This document shows, piece after piece, positions 1 to 6,236 of a stretch of DNA of 7,267 bases. Where the stretch lies: the NCBI GenBank assembly GCA_900551505.1, contig URWK01000062.1, positions 1 through 7,267 of the forward strand. Direction: 5' to 3'. The translations under genes and the position numbers were made by a program. How positions within the stretch are numbered: the stretch's first letter is position 1; every line of letters starts with the position of its first letter. Below the pieces are notes generated by a model. The model was not told where the DNA came from, did not search any database, and saw nothing but the letters and a program-made list of their open reading frames with translations. Source of the DNA: an uncultured Ruminococcus sp. GTDB lineage: Bacteria; Bacillota; Clostridia; Oscillospirales; Ruminococcaceae.

Positions 1-779
1 AGTTCCAACTTTACAAGTGATTCGTCAAAATATCCGCATAAGTAAGGAATAAATGCAACTTCGTATTTCGTAAAGTCTGTGTCCTGATAGTATTTCGCTA
101 TCTTTGCCGGAAGTTCATCAACGCTTCTGTATACATTGTATCCCGGAACATAGTCTTCATCTGTTTCATAATTTCCGACTACAACAGGGTTTGAATATTC
201 GACTTCTGTTTTTTCAGGTTCAGTCAATTTGTCCTTACTTGTATTTTCGTTTCTTCTGTACACCGAGAAATTATTGTATCCGCTTATATTGTAACTCTTG
301 TCAACGCTGAATACAATTGCCCTGTATGTTGTTATATTGTAAAGTGAATCGTAACCTTGCCAGTCACATTCGACATTTACAAAAAATTCTGTGTCTGTTG
401 CCCTTAAATTTTCAAATGTGTCGTCAAACATTAAACCCTCGCAAGGAACTTGTATTACTTCCTGAGTGCTGAAATCCGTATCGCCGAAAGCATGAACAAA
501 TTTTTCCGGAAGCTCATCCTTACTTGTATAAACCTTCATTTCTGTCGGTTCTTCATTGTATGAATACACACCGTTATAAATTCTTGCTTTTGTTACAGGA
601 ATTTCTTCGGCATTTGCATTTTCGGGGGTCATTTCACCAGGCAAGTCATATACGGAAATAATCTTCATTCCGCCCTCATCCCGTGTCGGTATTTCGGCAC
701 TTACAACGCTTGTTGCACTTACTGCAAGGCATATTGCAAGCACTGATGAAATAATTCTTCTCATAAATTTCACTTTCAT
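1..779 (-). CDS. Secreted repeat-domain protein, 3' end beyond the window (partial)
   Basis: I read this frame by hand: it is open from an ATG at 779 to the window edge, giving 259 complete codons and no stop. The start is supported by GAGGTG seven bases upstream. A second in-frame ATG lies at 764 but has no comparable site. The N-terminus is a signal peptide: basic MKVKFMRR, a hydrophobic core, and likely cleavage after SVVSA (residue 28). The mature part holds one full copy (about residues 66-175) and the start of a second (from about 194) of the domain repeated in the upstream gene. Shared landmarks are KDELPEKF, GDTDFSTQEVIQVP, VECDW and IVFSVDKSYNI, then VDELPAKIAKYYQDTDF. Its linkers are rich in Glu, Lys and Asn, not Thr. 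It follows the dockerin gene by 38 bases with no visible terminator, so the two are probably co-transcribed. I do not recognise the domain. Whether this protein also ends in a dockerin cannot be seen. Confidence 0.88.
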   Translation of the reverse strand, partial: MKVKFMRRIISSVLAICLAVSATSVVSAEIPTRDEGGMKIISVYDLPGEMTPENANAEEIPVTKARIYNGVYSYNEEPTEMKVYTSKDELPEKFVHAFGDTDFSTQEVIQVPCEGLMFDDTFENLRATDTEFFVNVECDWQGYDSLYNITTYRAIVFSVDKSYNISGYNNFSVYRRNENTSKDKLTEPEKTEVEYSNPVVVGNYETDEDYVPGYNVYRSVDELPAKIAKYYQDTDFTKYEVAFIPYLCGYFDESLVKLE

Positions 780-817
780 AATCTTTCACCTCATTTTAAA
801 TTTACCCGAATATTCTC

Positions 818-3418
818 TTATTCTACGATTGCCTTTGCAATAATCATAAGGTCGAGAATATTTGATTTTCCGTCACCGTTTACATCAAAACTGTATTTTT
901 TATCTATCGCACCGACAATGAATTGTGCCGCTGCCATAAGGTCACGCACGTCAACTTTTCCGTCACCGTTCAAGTCTGCTTCTTCTGTTATCGAAGGTGT
1001 CGAAGTTACTGTTGTAGTTGTGGAGTCTGGGGCATCAGTGGTATCTGTAACAGATGTAGTTGTATGTATAATGTCCTTGCTGTTTACGCTGATTTTTTCA
1101 CATTCTTCAACCATCTGATTTTTGATATTGTTATCGTTCGGAATTGTGAACACTGCAAGCTTGCGTACCCTGAGAGCAGGTATTTCATCATATTCGCCCC
1201 AGTCGCATTCAAGGTCAAGTTTAAGTGTCTTGCCCTGTACTGTTACGGCTTTAAGGGTTTCGTCGTAGTATTTTCCGTCTATCTGAACAGCAATAACCTT
1301 TTCCTTGTCAAAGTCTGTATCGCCGAACATTTCTGTAAGTTCTTCCGGAAGTTCTTCTGCTGTATGGTATGCGTAAATTCTGTATACTCCGGTTGCGTTT
1401 CTGCTGAAATCTATAAAGTCATTGATAACTGCTGATTTTCCGAACTCTATTTCATAACTTTCTTCTGTATCTGTGGAAGTTGTGGTTTCAGTTGTAGTAT
1501 CAGTATCAACAGTAGTCTGACCCTTATTCACACTTTCAATATGTATGTTTGCACTTTCAAATGTGCTGAGATTGTATTTCTTGTCAACACTGAAAGCAAC
1601 CTTTCTGAAAGCTGCTATAGCCGGTATTGTGGTATTGCCTTCCCAGTCGCTTTCAAGGTCAACATACATTGCTTTGTCTGATGCTCTTACTCCGGCAAGT
1701 GTTTCTTCAAAGTACAGACCTACATAAGGAACAACGATTACTTCTTCCTTTGAGAAGTCTGTGTCTGCAAAGAAATCTTTAAGGTCGTCCGGAAGTTCTT
1801 CCGCACTCTGATATGAACGGTTCTTGCGATATTGTTCATTGTTATCGTAATTACTTGGGAGAACTACATACTTGTTGAACGGAACTGATTTGATGTCTTT
1901 ATCTGATGTAGTTGTAGTTGTATCCTTTGGAGTAGTCGTGGTTGGCAGTGTGGTTTCATGTATGTCCTTAATAACCGTATTGCCACGTTTGCAAGTTTCA
2001 CCGATACTATATTTTCTATCAACTGCAAATACCGCTGTTCTTTTGACCATTATTGTCTGTACTGTCTGACCCTCAGCCCAGTAACGTTCAAGGTTGAGTT
2101 TAAGTTTGCCGTCCTGCATCAATGATACGGATTTCAGGCTTTCTTCCGGATATGCTCCAACATAAGGCACTGCAATTACTTCCTGCTTTGTGAAGTCAAT
2201 ATCCTTAAAGTAATCTGCAATTTCTTTCGGAAGTTCATCGGCAGTCTGATATGAATAAACATCTGTTTCTCCTCTGTAATATATATCAAGACCTGTATAA
2301 TCAGAAACTATAACAGACTTTGTGAATGGGATTTTCGTTTCTTCGTCAGCGTTCTTTCCTGTGGAAACCGAAGTAGTATCATCAGTAACCGGAACAGTTG
2401 TATCAATCGTAGGTACTGTGGTTACATCTGTTCCGACAATGTCCTTTATAACAACTTCTGCCTCTGAGCAGTTTTCGATTACGCTGTTCTTGTCAACTTC
2501 AAACACTGCTATTTTTGCAACAGCTATTTCAGGAAGTGTTGTTTCATCACCCCAGTCGCAATCCGTTTTCAGTGTGACAGAATTTGTTCCCTCATTATAC
2601 ACAACGTCAGTAAGATTTTCCGCAAAGTATCTGCCTATGTAAGCAACCACAACTACATCTTTCTTTGAGAAATCTGTATCCTTGAAGTAGCGTGAAAGTT
2701 CTGTATCAAGTTCACTGCTGTCCTTATATGTGTAAATGTTTCCTGTTTCGTAATCTCCGAAAGAATTATTCAGAATTACGGCATTACTGAATTTCACTGT
2801 TCCGGGGCTTGTTGTGGCTGAAGTCATTGTTGTATCTTCTGTATCTACAGTTGTAACAGGTGTTGTAGTTGTTTCTTCATTGAGAACCATTGTCTGCATA
2901 GATTTTGTAACTTCACGGTTTCCGTAGTCTTCCCTGCTCATTCCTGCCACAAGATACCATCTGCTCGGCGGAGTAAGGGCTGTTGTTCTCGGGTTCGACA
3001 TATCAATGAAGTCTGTCAACTGAATTTCAATCTTATCATCTGTGTTGATGAATACATTTGTCGGAGTGTGGAGCAGGTAATAATAGTAATAAGTCATGTC
3101 ATAACATACTACTACATTTTCCTTGAAATAGTCTGCTGTGTAGTAATTCTTCTCTGCGATTTCTGCCGGAAGTTCATCAATACTTGTCGCAACGATAACC
3201 TTGTCGGCTTCTTCCGTGTCCGTGTTGCTTCTTACAGTCTTAACTTCCGTGTCAATTTTCTTAACTGCATTGTCAGGAAGTGAAACTGACGGATATTTTG
3301 TTGTTGTAACTGCTGTTGCGGTTGTCGGATTTTTGAAATGTTCCGCAAATACTGCCTGTGATGTGAAACACATTGCAACGGCAAGGATTCCTGCTGTTAT
3401 CTTGTTAAATTTTTTCAT
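818..3418 (-). CDS. Secreted multi-repeat protein with C-terminal dockerin (866 aa)
   Basis: This is a large exported, non-enzymatic-looking protein that probably joins a cohesin-dockerin surface complex. The signal peptide is MKKFNKITAG plus a hydrophobic stretch, with cleavage likely after AVFA (residue 25). Five related units of 110-130 residues follow, at about 71-180 (divergent), 208-330, 363-488, 511-632 and 656-786. Units 1-4 are each followed by a linker, and Thr/Ser/Val/Asp-rich linkers after units 1-5 would suit glycosylation. Typical unit motifs are (S/T)A(D/E)ELP, YFKDTDFSK, EVI(A/V)VPYVG, LDLExDW and AVFxVDKKY. Residues 815-866 are a type I-like dockerin with two Ca-binding loops, DLNGDG (815-820) and DVNGDG (845-850), each with the closing Asp at loop position 12. 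No glycoside hydrolase, CBM or sortase motif is visible. The start has AAGGAGAG about eight bases upstream. The gene lies downstream of a sigma/anti-sigma pair on the same strand. The dockerin call is firm; the role of the repeats is unknown. Confidence 0.95.
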   Translation of the reverse strand: MKKFNKITAGILAVAMCFTSQAVFAEHFKNPTTATAVTTTKYPSVSLPDNAVKKIDTEVKTVRSNTDTEEADKVIVATSIDELPAEIAEKNYYTADYFKENVVVCYDMTYYYYYLLHTPTNVFINTDDKIEIQLTDFIDMSNPRTTALTPPSRWYLVAGMSREDYGNREVTKSMQTMVLNEETTTTPVTTVDTEDTTMTSATTSPGTVKFSNAVILNNSFGDYETGNIYTYKDSSELDTELSRYFKDTDFSKKDVVVVAYIGRYFAENLTDVVYNEGTNSVTLKTDCDWGDETTLPEIAVAKIAVFEVDKNSVIENCSEAEVVIKDIVGTDVTTVPTIDTTVPVTDDTTSVSTGKNADEETKIPFTKSVIVSDYTGLDIYYRGETDVYSYQTADELPKEIADYFKDIDFTKQEVIAVPYVGAYPEESLKSVSLMQDGKLKLNLERYWAEGQTVQTIMVKRTAVFAVDRKYSIGETCKRGNTVIKDIHETTLPTTTTPKDTTTTTSDKDIKSVPFNKYVVLPSNYDNNEQYRKNRSYQSAEELPDDLKDFFADTDFSKEEVIVVPYVGLYFEETLAGVRASDKAMYVDLESDWEGNTTIPAIAAFRKVAFSVDKKYNLSTFESANIHIESVNKGQTTVDTDTTTETTTSTDTEESYEIEFGKSAVINDFIDFSRNATGVYRIYAYHTAEELPEELTEMFGDTDFDKEKVIAVQIDGKYYDETLKAVTVQGKTLKLDLECDWGEYDEIPALRVRKLAVFTIPNDNNIKNQMVEECEKISVNSKDIIHTTTSVTDTTDAPDSTTTTVTSTPSITEEADLNGDGKVDVRDLMAAAQFIVGAIDKKYSFDVNGDGKSNILDLMIIAKAIVE
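821..976 (-). other. Dockerin module (type I-like), residues 815-866
   Basis: Two 22-residue F-hand segments are separated by eight residues. Loop 1 is D815-L-N-G-D-G with D826 as the 12th ligand position. Loop 2 is D845-V-N-G-D-G with D856. The positions that set cohesin choice in well-studied dockerins (10, 11, 17, 18, 22) read V, R, A, Q, G in the first half and I, L, A, K, E in the second. The two halves therefore differ and lack the Ser/Thr pair of the classical clostridial type. A partner cohesin would sit on another protein, not in this window. Confidence 0.92.
1061..3208 (-). repeat. Five tandem copies of an unrecognised protein domain
   Basis: Units lie at about 2879-3208, 2429-2797, 1955-2332, 1523-1888 and 1061-1453, separated by Thr-rich linker DNA. 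Each unit follows one pattern: a short strand (V(I/V)(L/V)), then ELPxE(I/L)xxYF, DTDFxKxxVIxV, a Y(V/I)GxYxEE(T/S)L turn, a (L/V)xLExDW strand, and (V/I)A(V/A)F.VDxxY. The first unit is divergent: it keeps DELPAEIAE and an F-K-E-N-VVV strand but has a five-Tyr run and PPSRWYLVAG in place of the last strand. The copies differ widely at the base level, so the duplications are old. Boundaries come from eye alignment and are good to about ten residues. Confidence 0.8.
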
Positions 3419-3492
3419 AATTATCTCTCCTTTTTTTATAAGGTTTTTTCAACTCTGTACTTTCTATACCCTGCAACATAAAGTTTTGCTAC

Positions 3493-3511
3493 AAATTTTT
3501 CAGAAAAATTT
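3493..3511. repeat. AT-rich palindrome in the dockerin gene leader
   Basis: AAATTTTTC, one central base, then GAAAAATTT: nine-base arms around position 3502. It lies about 75 bases upstream of the dockerin-protein start and within its presumed leader. It could form a compact RNA hairpin or be a binding site. In AT-rich intergenic DNA such a palindrome can also arise by chance. Confidence 0.4.
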
Positions 3512-3529
3512 ATTCCGTATATAAGAAAA

Positions 3530-3594
3530 TTCAGAATATCCATGTTTCACAACTGGGAGGTATGCAAAATCAGAGAGAGAACGGATATTCTGAA
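3530..3594 (-). terminator. Long inverted repeat, possible attenuator or operator
   Basis: TTCAGAATATCC (3530-3541) is matched perfectly by its reverse complement at 3583-3594, leaving 41 bases between the arms. Read on the minus strand, the distal arm is followed at once by TTTTCTTAT, a U-rich run. The structure could act as a weak intrinsic terminator or attenuator between the anti-sigma gene and the dockerin gene. The stem is AT-rich and the loop long, which argues against an efficient terminator. A protein-binding operator is equally possible. Confidence 0.4.
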
Positions 3595-3636
3595 AATTTC
3601 CACAAAATATATAATAATTAATCTGAATGCAGATTG

Positions 3637-4614
3637 TCAGGCAAATGACTCAACAATCTTTATAACTGTGTCATATTCTATGTTCTTCGTGCTAAGACGG
3701 TAAAGCATATTCCCGTCAAGGAATTTTACACTGTAACCGTCATCCTGCTCAGAAATTACAGTATCCCTTCCTGCTATGTCAAGTCTTGTGATATTATCGT
3801 CATCTTCCATACTTAAATAAGCACTCATCTGTGTAACATATTCTTCAATGGAAATGTCAAGCGACTGGTCATCATCAGTGTAGATAAACTGATTGAAATT
3901 TGAACATTCGGATGCTATATTTTCAGGGTTATAGCTTGAAAAGAATCCTTGAAAACCTGTTTCATCCTGCAAAGTTGTTTCTTCTATACAGTTTTCTGTT
4001 GTCTGTGTATCGGTTAATTCGGTTTCAACAGATGTTACAGCAGTTTCTGTTTCACTCTGCGAATCTGAAATTTCCGTTACTGTTGTACTTTCCTGAACGG
4101 TAACAGGGTTATTCACTGCTACAAGCTTCAGTTCAGAAGGGATATATGATGGAGTCATTACGCTCATTCCGTTACTGTTACAAACGGTCTTGATTCCGTA
4201 AGGGTCTTCCTCGGACTTAGGAAGACTGATTTCAGGACTTTCAACGGAAGATACAGATGATTGCGGTAAATCTATTTTCTTCGTACCTTGTGAAAACAAC
4301 ACAACATTTGAAGCTATCAGCATAAGCCCTGCCACACAAGCCGCCATATATTTTACATATGGCAAAACTGTAAAAGAACTCCGCTTTATACCTGTCCTCT
4401 TTATCTCTGCTATATTATCCTCAATTTCTTCATCGGACAATACATCATTGTTTCCGGAGAACTCCATAATAAATTCGTTAAGTTCATCTATCAAATCAAA
4501 ATCCTGTTCGTCAAACGGCTTCATCAATTCCTCATCAAGCCTTTTTTCCAACGCTGTATAGGAGATAACGCCGTCTTTTATGTCCTTTATTAAATTTTCT
4601 ATCTTATGGCTCAT
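3637..4614 (-). CDS. Membrane-anchored anti-sigma-like protein, DUF4367-type C-terminus
   Basis: This 325-residue protein has an acidic, helical cytoplasmic part (1-80), one membrane helix (about 84-107, MAACVAGLMLIASNVVLF) and a large outer part. The outer part opens with MTPSYIPSELKLVAV (153-167), runs through a Ser/Thr/Glu-rich stretch (about 171-215), and ends with YSVKFLDGNMLYRLS (294-308) and a closing IKIVESFA. In DUF4367 proteins I know the same kind of YIPxxL start and dG..Y.Ls...(I/V)...ES ending. These proteins are often encoded next to ECF sigma factors. No zinc-binding HxxxCxxC anti-sigma motif is present. The start has AGGAGG eight bases upstream. The gene follows the sigma gene by 96 bases, so it most likely holds that sigma factor at the membrane until a signal arrives. 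The anti-sigma role is inferred from topology and position. The family call is from memory and moderate. Confidence 0.8.
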   Translation of the reverse strand: MSHKIENLIKDIKDGVISYTALEKRLDEELMKPFDEQDFDLIDELNEFIMEFSGNNDVLSDEEIEDNIAEIKRTGIKRSSFTVLPYVKYMAACVAGLMLIASNVVLFSQGTKKIDLPQSSVSSVESPEISLPKSEEDPYGIKTVCNSNGMSVMTPSYIPSELKLVAVNNPVTVQESTTVTEISDSQSETETAVTSVETELTDTQTTENCIEETTLQDETGFQGFFSSYNPENIASECSNFNQFIYTDDDQSLDISIEEYVTQMSAYLSMEDDDNITRLDIAGRDTVISEQDDGYSVKFLDGNMLYRLSTKNIEYDTVIKIVESFA

Positions 4615-4627
4615 AAAAACAACCTCC

Positions 4628-4665
4628 TATATTATAAATGTAACCGGCTATAAGAAATCTGACTT
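4628..4665 (-). promoter_or_regulatory. Two-block motif upstream of the anti-sigma gene
   Basis: On the minus strand, AAGTCAGA (4665-4658) is followed by 16 bases and then ACATTTATAATATA (4641-4628). The same blocks at the same spacing occur ahead of the sigma gene. The right-hand block touches the AGGAGG ribosome binding site. If the TATAAT within it were the -10, transcription would begin inside that site. A -10 placed at TACATT would leave a very short leader instead. The motif could be a promoter recognised by the neighbouring sigma factor or an operator. Confidence 0.5.
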
Positions 4666-4710
4666 CTATTTTTTATAAATCTGCCGGATTTTTATTAATT
4701 ATTTTTTAAT

Positions 4711-5202
4711 TCAACTTATCCTCAATTTTTTTGAAAGCTTTAATTTTATTCTGCTCGCCCTCTTATACACCGCTGTTTCTGAAATTCCGAATATCTTCGC
4801 AAGATTTTTAACCGGTATTTGCTGTATGTAATATTTGTCGGCAAAATCCCGGTCATCTTCTTCAAGTAATTCAAGTATTTCATTCCGCTCAAGCTTTGAG
4901 AAACCATCATCATGTGCGGTAAGAGTGTTTTCATAATCGTCTATGTTTTCGGTTTGCTTTTTTGCATTTACCCTGACATAGTTCTTAACTACGAAACTTG
5001 CCGTCTGATAAAGCCACGGCCGTATTTGTTCAAGGTCTTCAAGTGTATCCATTTTCTTAAATAACGTCATGAAAACTTCCTGAGTACAATCTTCTGCGGA
5101 TTCTTTATTTTTTCCGAGCTGAACAAAACAGTAATTAAAAATCGAACGGTAGTATTTTCGGGCAATCTCATCGAAATTGTCTTTATTTTTATTACTTTTC
5201 AC
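4711..5202 (-). CDS. ECF-type RNA polymerase sigma factor
   Basis: The 163-residue length is normal for the extracytoplasmic-function group, which has only regions 2 and 4. Region 2 spans about 14-78: YYRSIFNYC, then the core-binding EDCTQEVF (37-44) and RPWLYQTASFVVKNYVR (61-77) for -10 contact and melting. A charged linker (79-105) follows. Region 4 (about 108-160) ends in a helix-turn-helix, VKNLAKIFGISETAVYKRAS (131-150), that would read the -35. The start is GTG: the two codons just upstream are TAA TAA in frame, and GGAGGTG lies nine bases before the GTG. It is the first gene of the leftward cluster and is followed by its likely membrane anti-sigma. A paired motif ahead of both genes suggests autoregulation. 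The sigma identity is firm; the subgroup and target promoters are not known. Confidence 0.95.
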   Translation of the reverse strand: MKSNKNKDNFDEIARKYYRSIFNYCFVQLGKNKESAEDCTQEVFMTLFKKMDTLEDLEQIRPWLYQTASFVVKNYVRVNAKKQTENIDDYENTLTAHDDGFSKLERNEILELLEEDDRDFADKYYIQQIPVKNLAKIFGISETAVYKRASRIKLKLSKKLRIS

Positions 5203-5211
5203 TTATTAATA

Positions 5212-5218
5212 CACCTCC
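5212..5218 (-). promoter_or_regulatory. Ribosome binding site fixing the sigma factor GTG start
   Basis: GGAGGTG on the minus strand lies nine bases before the GTG at 5202-5200. Tandem in-frame TAA codons sit between the site and the start. They exclude any earlier start and settle the unusual initiation codon. Confidence 0.8.
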
Positions 5219-5279
5219 CGTTTTTATTTCGGCAGGATAAAACCATTCTGAAATAAATCAGATTTTTATAATAATCCTT

Positions 5280-5317
5280 TATAATATAAATGTATGGAAC
5301 ATTGCGGTTTCTGACTT
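5280..5317 (-). promoter_or_regulatory. Two-block motif / candidate promoter of the sigma gene
   Basis: On the minus strand, AAGTCAGA (5317-5310), 16 bases, then ACATTTATATTATA (5293-5280). It matches the block pair ahead of the anti-sigma gene at 21 of 22 positions outside the spacer, and AT-rich DNA (ATAAAA) lies upstream of both. It sits about 80 bases before the sigma start, a sensible promoter distance. GAAACC with a 17-base gap to TATATT, overlapping the motif, is an alternative -35/-10 reading that resembles ECF promoters. Confidence 0.5.
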
Positions 5318-5388
5318 AACTTTTATGAATTTTCTGTTATATTTCAGATGTTTTTTGTTTAACCTAAACTTTCTTTATCAAGATTATA

Positions 5389-5416
5389 TTCACATATTGT
5401 TATTGCATTGTATAAG
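5389..5416 (+). promoter_or_regulatory. Candidate promoter for the DUF308 gene
   Basis: TTCACA (5389-5394) and TATAAG (5411-5416) are separated by 16 bases, a fair match to the housekeeping consensus. It lies about 50 bases ahead of the DUF308 start. It is divergent from the sigma gene promoter region. Other AT-rich hexamer pairs nearby are almost as good, so the exact position is uncertain. Confidence 0.35.
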
Positions 5417-5464
5417 AATATTGCGTTAAAATAAAGTAAACAAACGTATAAAGGGGGTTTTGTT

Positions 5465-6073
5465 ATGTCAAAACAAAGTCGTTTCAAAACGGTTCTAAGC
5501 ATACTTTCTATTGCAATAATCATTTTTGGGATTTTCCTGACAATCCATCCTGCCATATCATTAAAAATTGTAGGCTATATTTTCGCTGTAATTGCGGTCT
5601 TCAATGGTCTTTCACGAATTTCAGGACATTTCTCAAGTGAGTTTTTCGGTGTAACTTACAGATTTGACTTTATACACGGAATAATTTCAACAATTATCGG
5701 TATCATTGCATTTTTCATCCCTCAGAGCGTAAGTGCATTTCTCCCAGTAGTAATTGGTATATATATACTTGCCGAAAGCATTTTCAGAATACAGTCATCT
5801 CTTGAATTCAAGAAAGCAGGTTACGGAAAATGGTTTTTCGATATGCTTCTCGGAATACTGTTTGCACTTCTGGGGATAGTTATTATAATAAATCCTTTTA
5901 ACACTATGGTTCTCGCAACACGAATCATAGGAATAGCACTTATCTGTGCGGGCGTGTTCCAGCTTGTCACAACTCTCTACATTTCATCAAAAGTCGATGC
6001 GATGTTGCCTGTCGATGCGGAATCGGAAGTGGTTGAAAACAGCCCGACCGCCATTGACCATAAGGAAAAATAA
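5465..6073 (+). CDS. DUF308 / HdeD-like six-helix membrane protein
   Basis: This 202-residue integral membrane protein has six predicted helices in three hairpins, at about 8-27, 31-52, 67-85, 89-110, 124-143 and 148-172. The hairpins look like an internal threefold repeat: each first helix is followed by a short turn with Pro (IHPAIS, FFIPQSVS, IINPFNTM), and the next begins with small and aliphatic residues and ends in a basic stretch (RIS, RIQ). This matches the DUF308 short-repeat family, which includes the acid-resistance membrane protein HdeD of E. coli. The biochemical function of the family is not established. The C-terminus (174-202) is polar and acidic. The start follows AAAGGGGG at seven bases. 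The gene diverges from the sigma factor and has its own terminator, so it is probably a single-gene unit. A functional link to the sigma cluster is possible but unproven. Confidence 0.88.
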   Translation: MSKQSRFKTVLSILSIAIIIFGIFLTIHPAISLKIVGYIFAVIAVFNGLSRISGHFSSEFFGVTYRFDFIHGIISTIIGIIAFFIPQSVSAFLPVVIGIYILAESIFRIQSSLEFKKAGYGKWFFDMLLGILFALLGIVIIINPFNTMVLATRIIGIALICAGVFQLVTTLYISSKVDAMLPVDAESEVVENSPTAIDHKEK

Positions 6074-6089
6074 ACCTCTCTGAATCCTT

Positions 6090-6127
6090 AAATTGTCGTT
6101 GTTTTTATGAAACAGCGACAATTTTTT
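6090..6127 (+). terminator. Intrinsic terminator after the DUF308 gene
   Basis: A 15-pair stem (6090-6104 with 6110-6124) includes a single G-U pair and closes on a five-base loop, TTATG. The run of T at 6122-6127 follows. It begins 17 bases after the DUF308 stop and separates that gene from the lysozyme. Confidence 0.9.
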
Positions 6128-6194
6128 ATGCTTGTATTTATGCATAATTTTTTGGCATATTGTCAACAAAAACCGTGCATTTTCTCAGGATATA

Positions 6195-6203
6195 TGATAT
6201 AAT
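6195..6203 (+). promoter_or_regulatory. Extended -10 promoter of the lysozyme gene
   Basis: TGATATAAT is a perfect -10 hexamer (TATAAT, 6198-6203) with the TGN extension. The hexamer 17 bases upstream (GTGCAT, 6175-6180) is a poor -35, which an extended -10 can tolerate. The predicted start leaves a leader of about 27 bases containing the strong AGGGGGAG ribosome binding site. Confidence 0.7.
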
Positions 6204-6236
6204 GGTTTTATCAATATTTTATTCAGGGGGAGAAGT

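Noticed and set aside
104..310. Plus-strand 68-codon open frame near the left edge
   Set aside because: It lies opposite the partial secreted repeat gene, which has a signal peptide, ribosome binding site and homology to its neighbour.
923..1435. Plus-strand open frame of 170 codons opposite the dockerin gene, with several similar ones nearby
   Set aside because: These are antisense shadows: Cys-, Val- and Phe-rich translations caused by the Thr/Asp-rich codons of the real gene, without convincing ribosome binding sites.
1061..3208. Regularly recurring short DNA motifs, considered as a CRISPR array
   Set aside because: The recurrences are degenerate, in frame, and spaced about 440 bases apart, as expected from repeated protein domains.
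3562..3621. Plus-strand 19-codon mini-frame preceded by GGGAGG
   Set aside because: The GGGAGG is only one base from the ATG, too close for initiation, and the frame overlaps the inverted repeat in an otherwise leftward cluster.
3637..5202. SigI/RsgI pair of the cellulosome type
   Set aside because: The sigma factor has an ordinary ECF region 2/4 layout, and the partner lacks the conserved RsgI N-terminal domain and any carbohydrate-binding module I can see.
5359..5556. Minus-strand 65-codon frame overlapping the DUF308 start
   Set aside because: It is antisense to a well-supported membrane protein and crosses the divergent promoter region; no start signal was found.
5987..6169. Minus-strand 60-codon frame over the DUF308 3' end
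   Set aside because: It runs through the strong plus-strand terminator and has no ribosome binding site.
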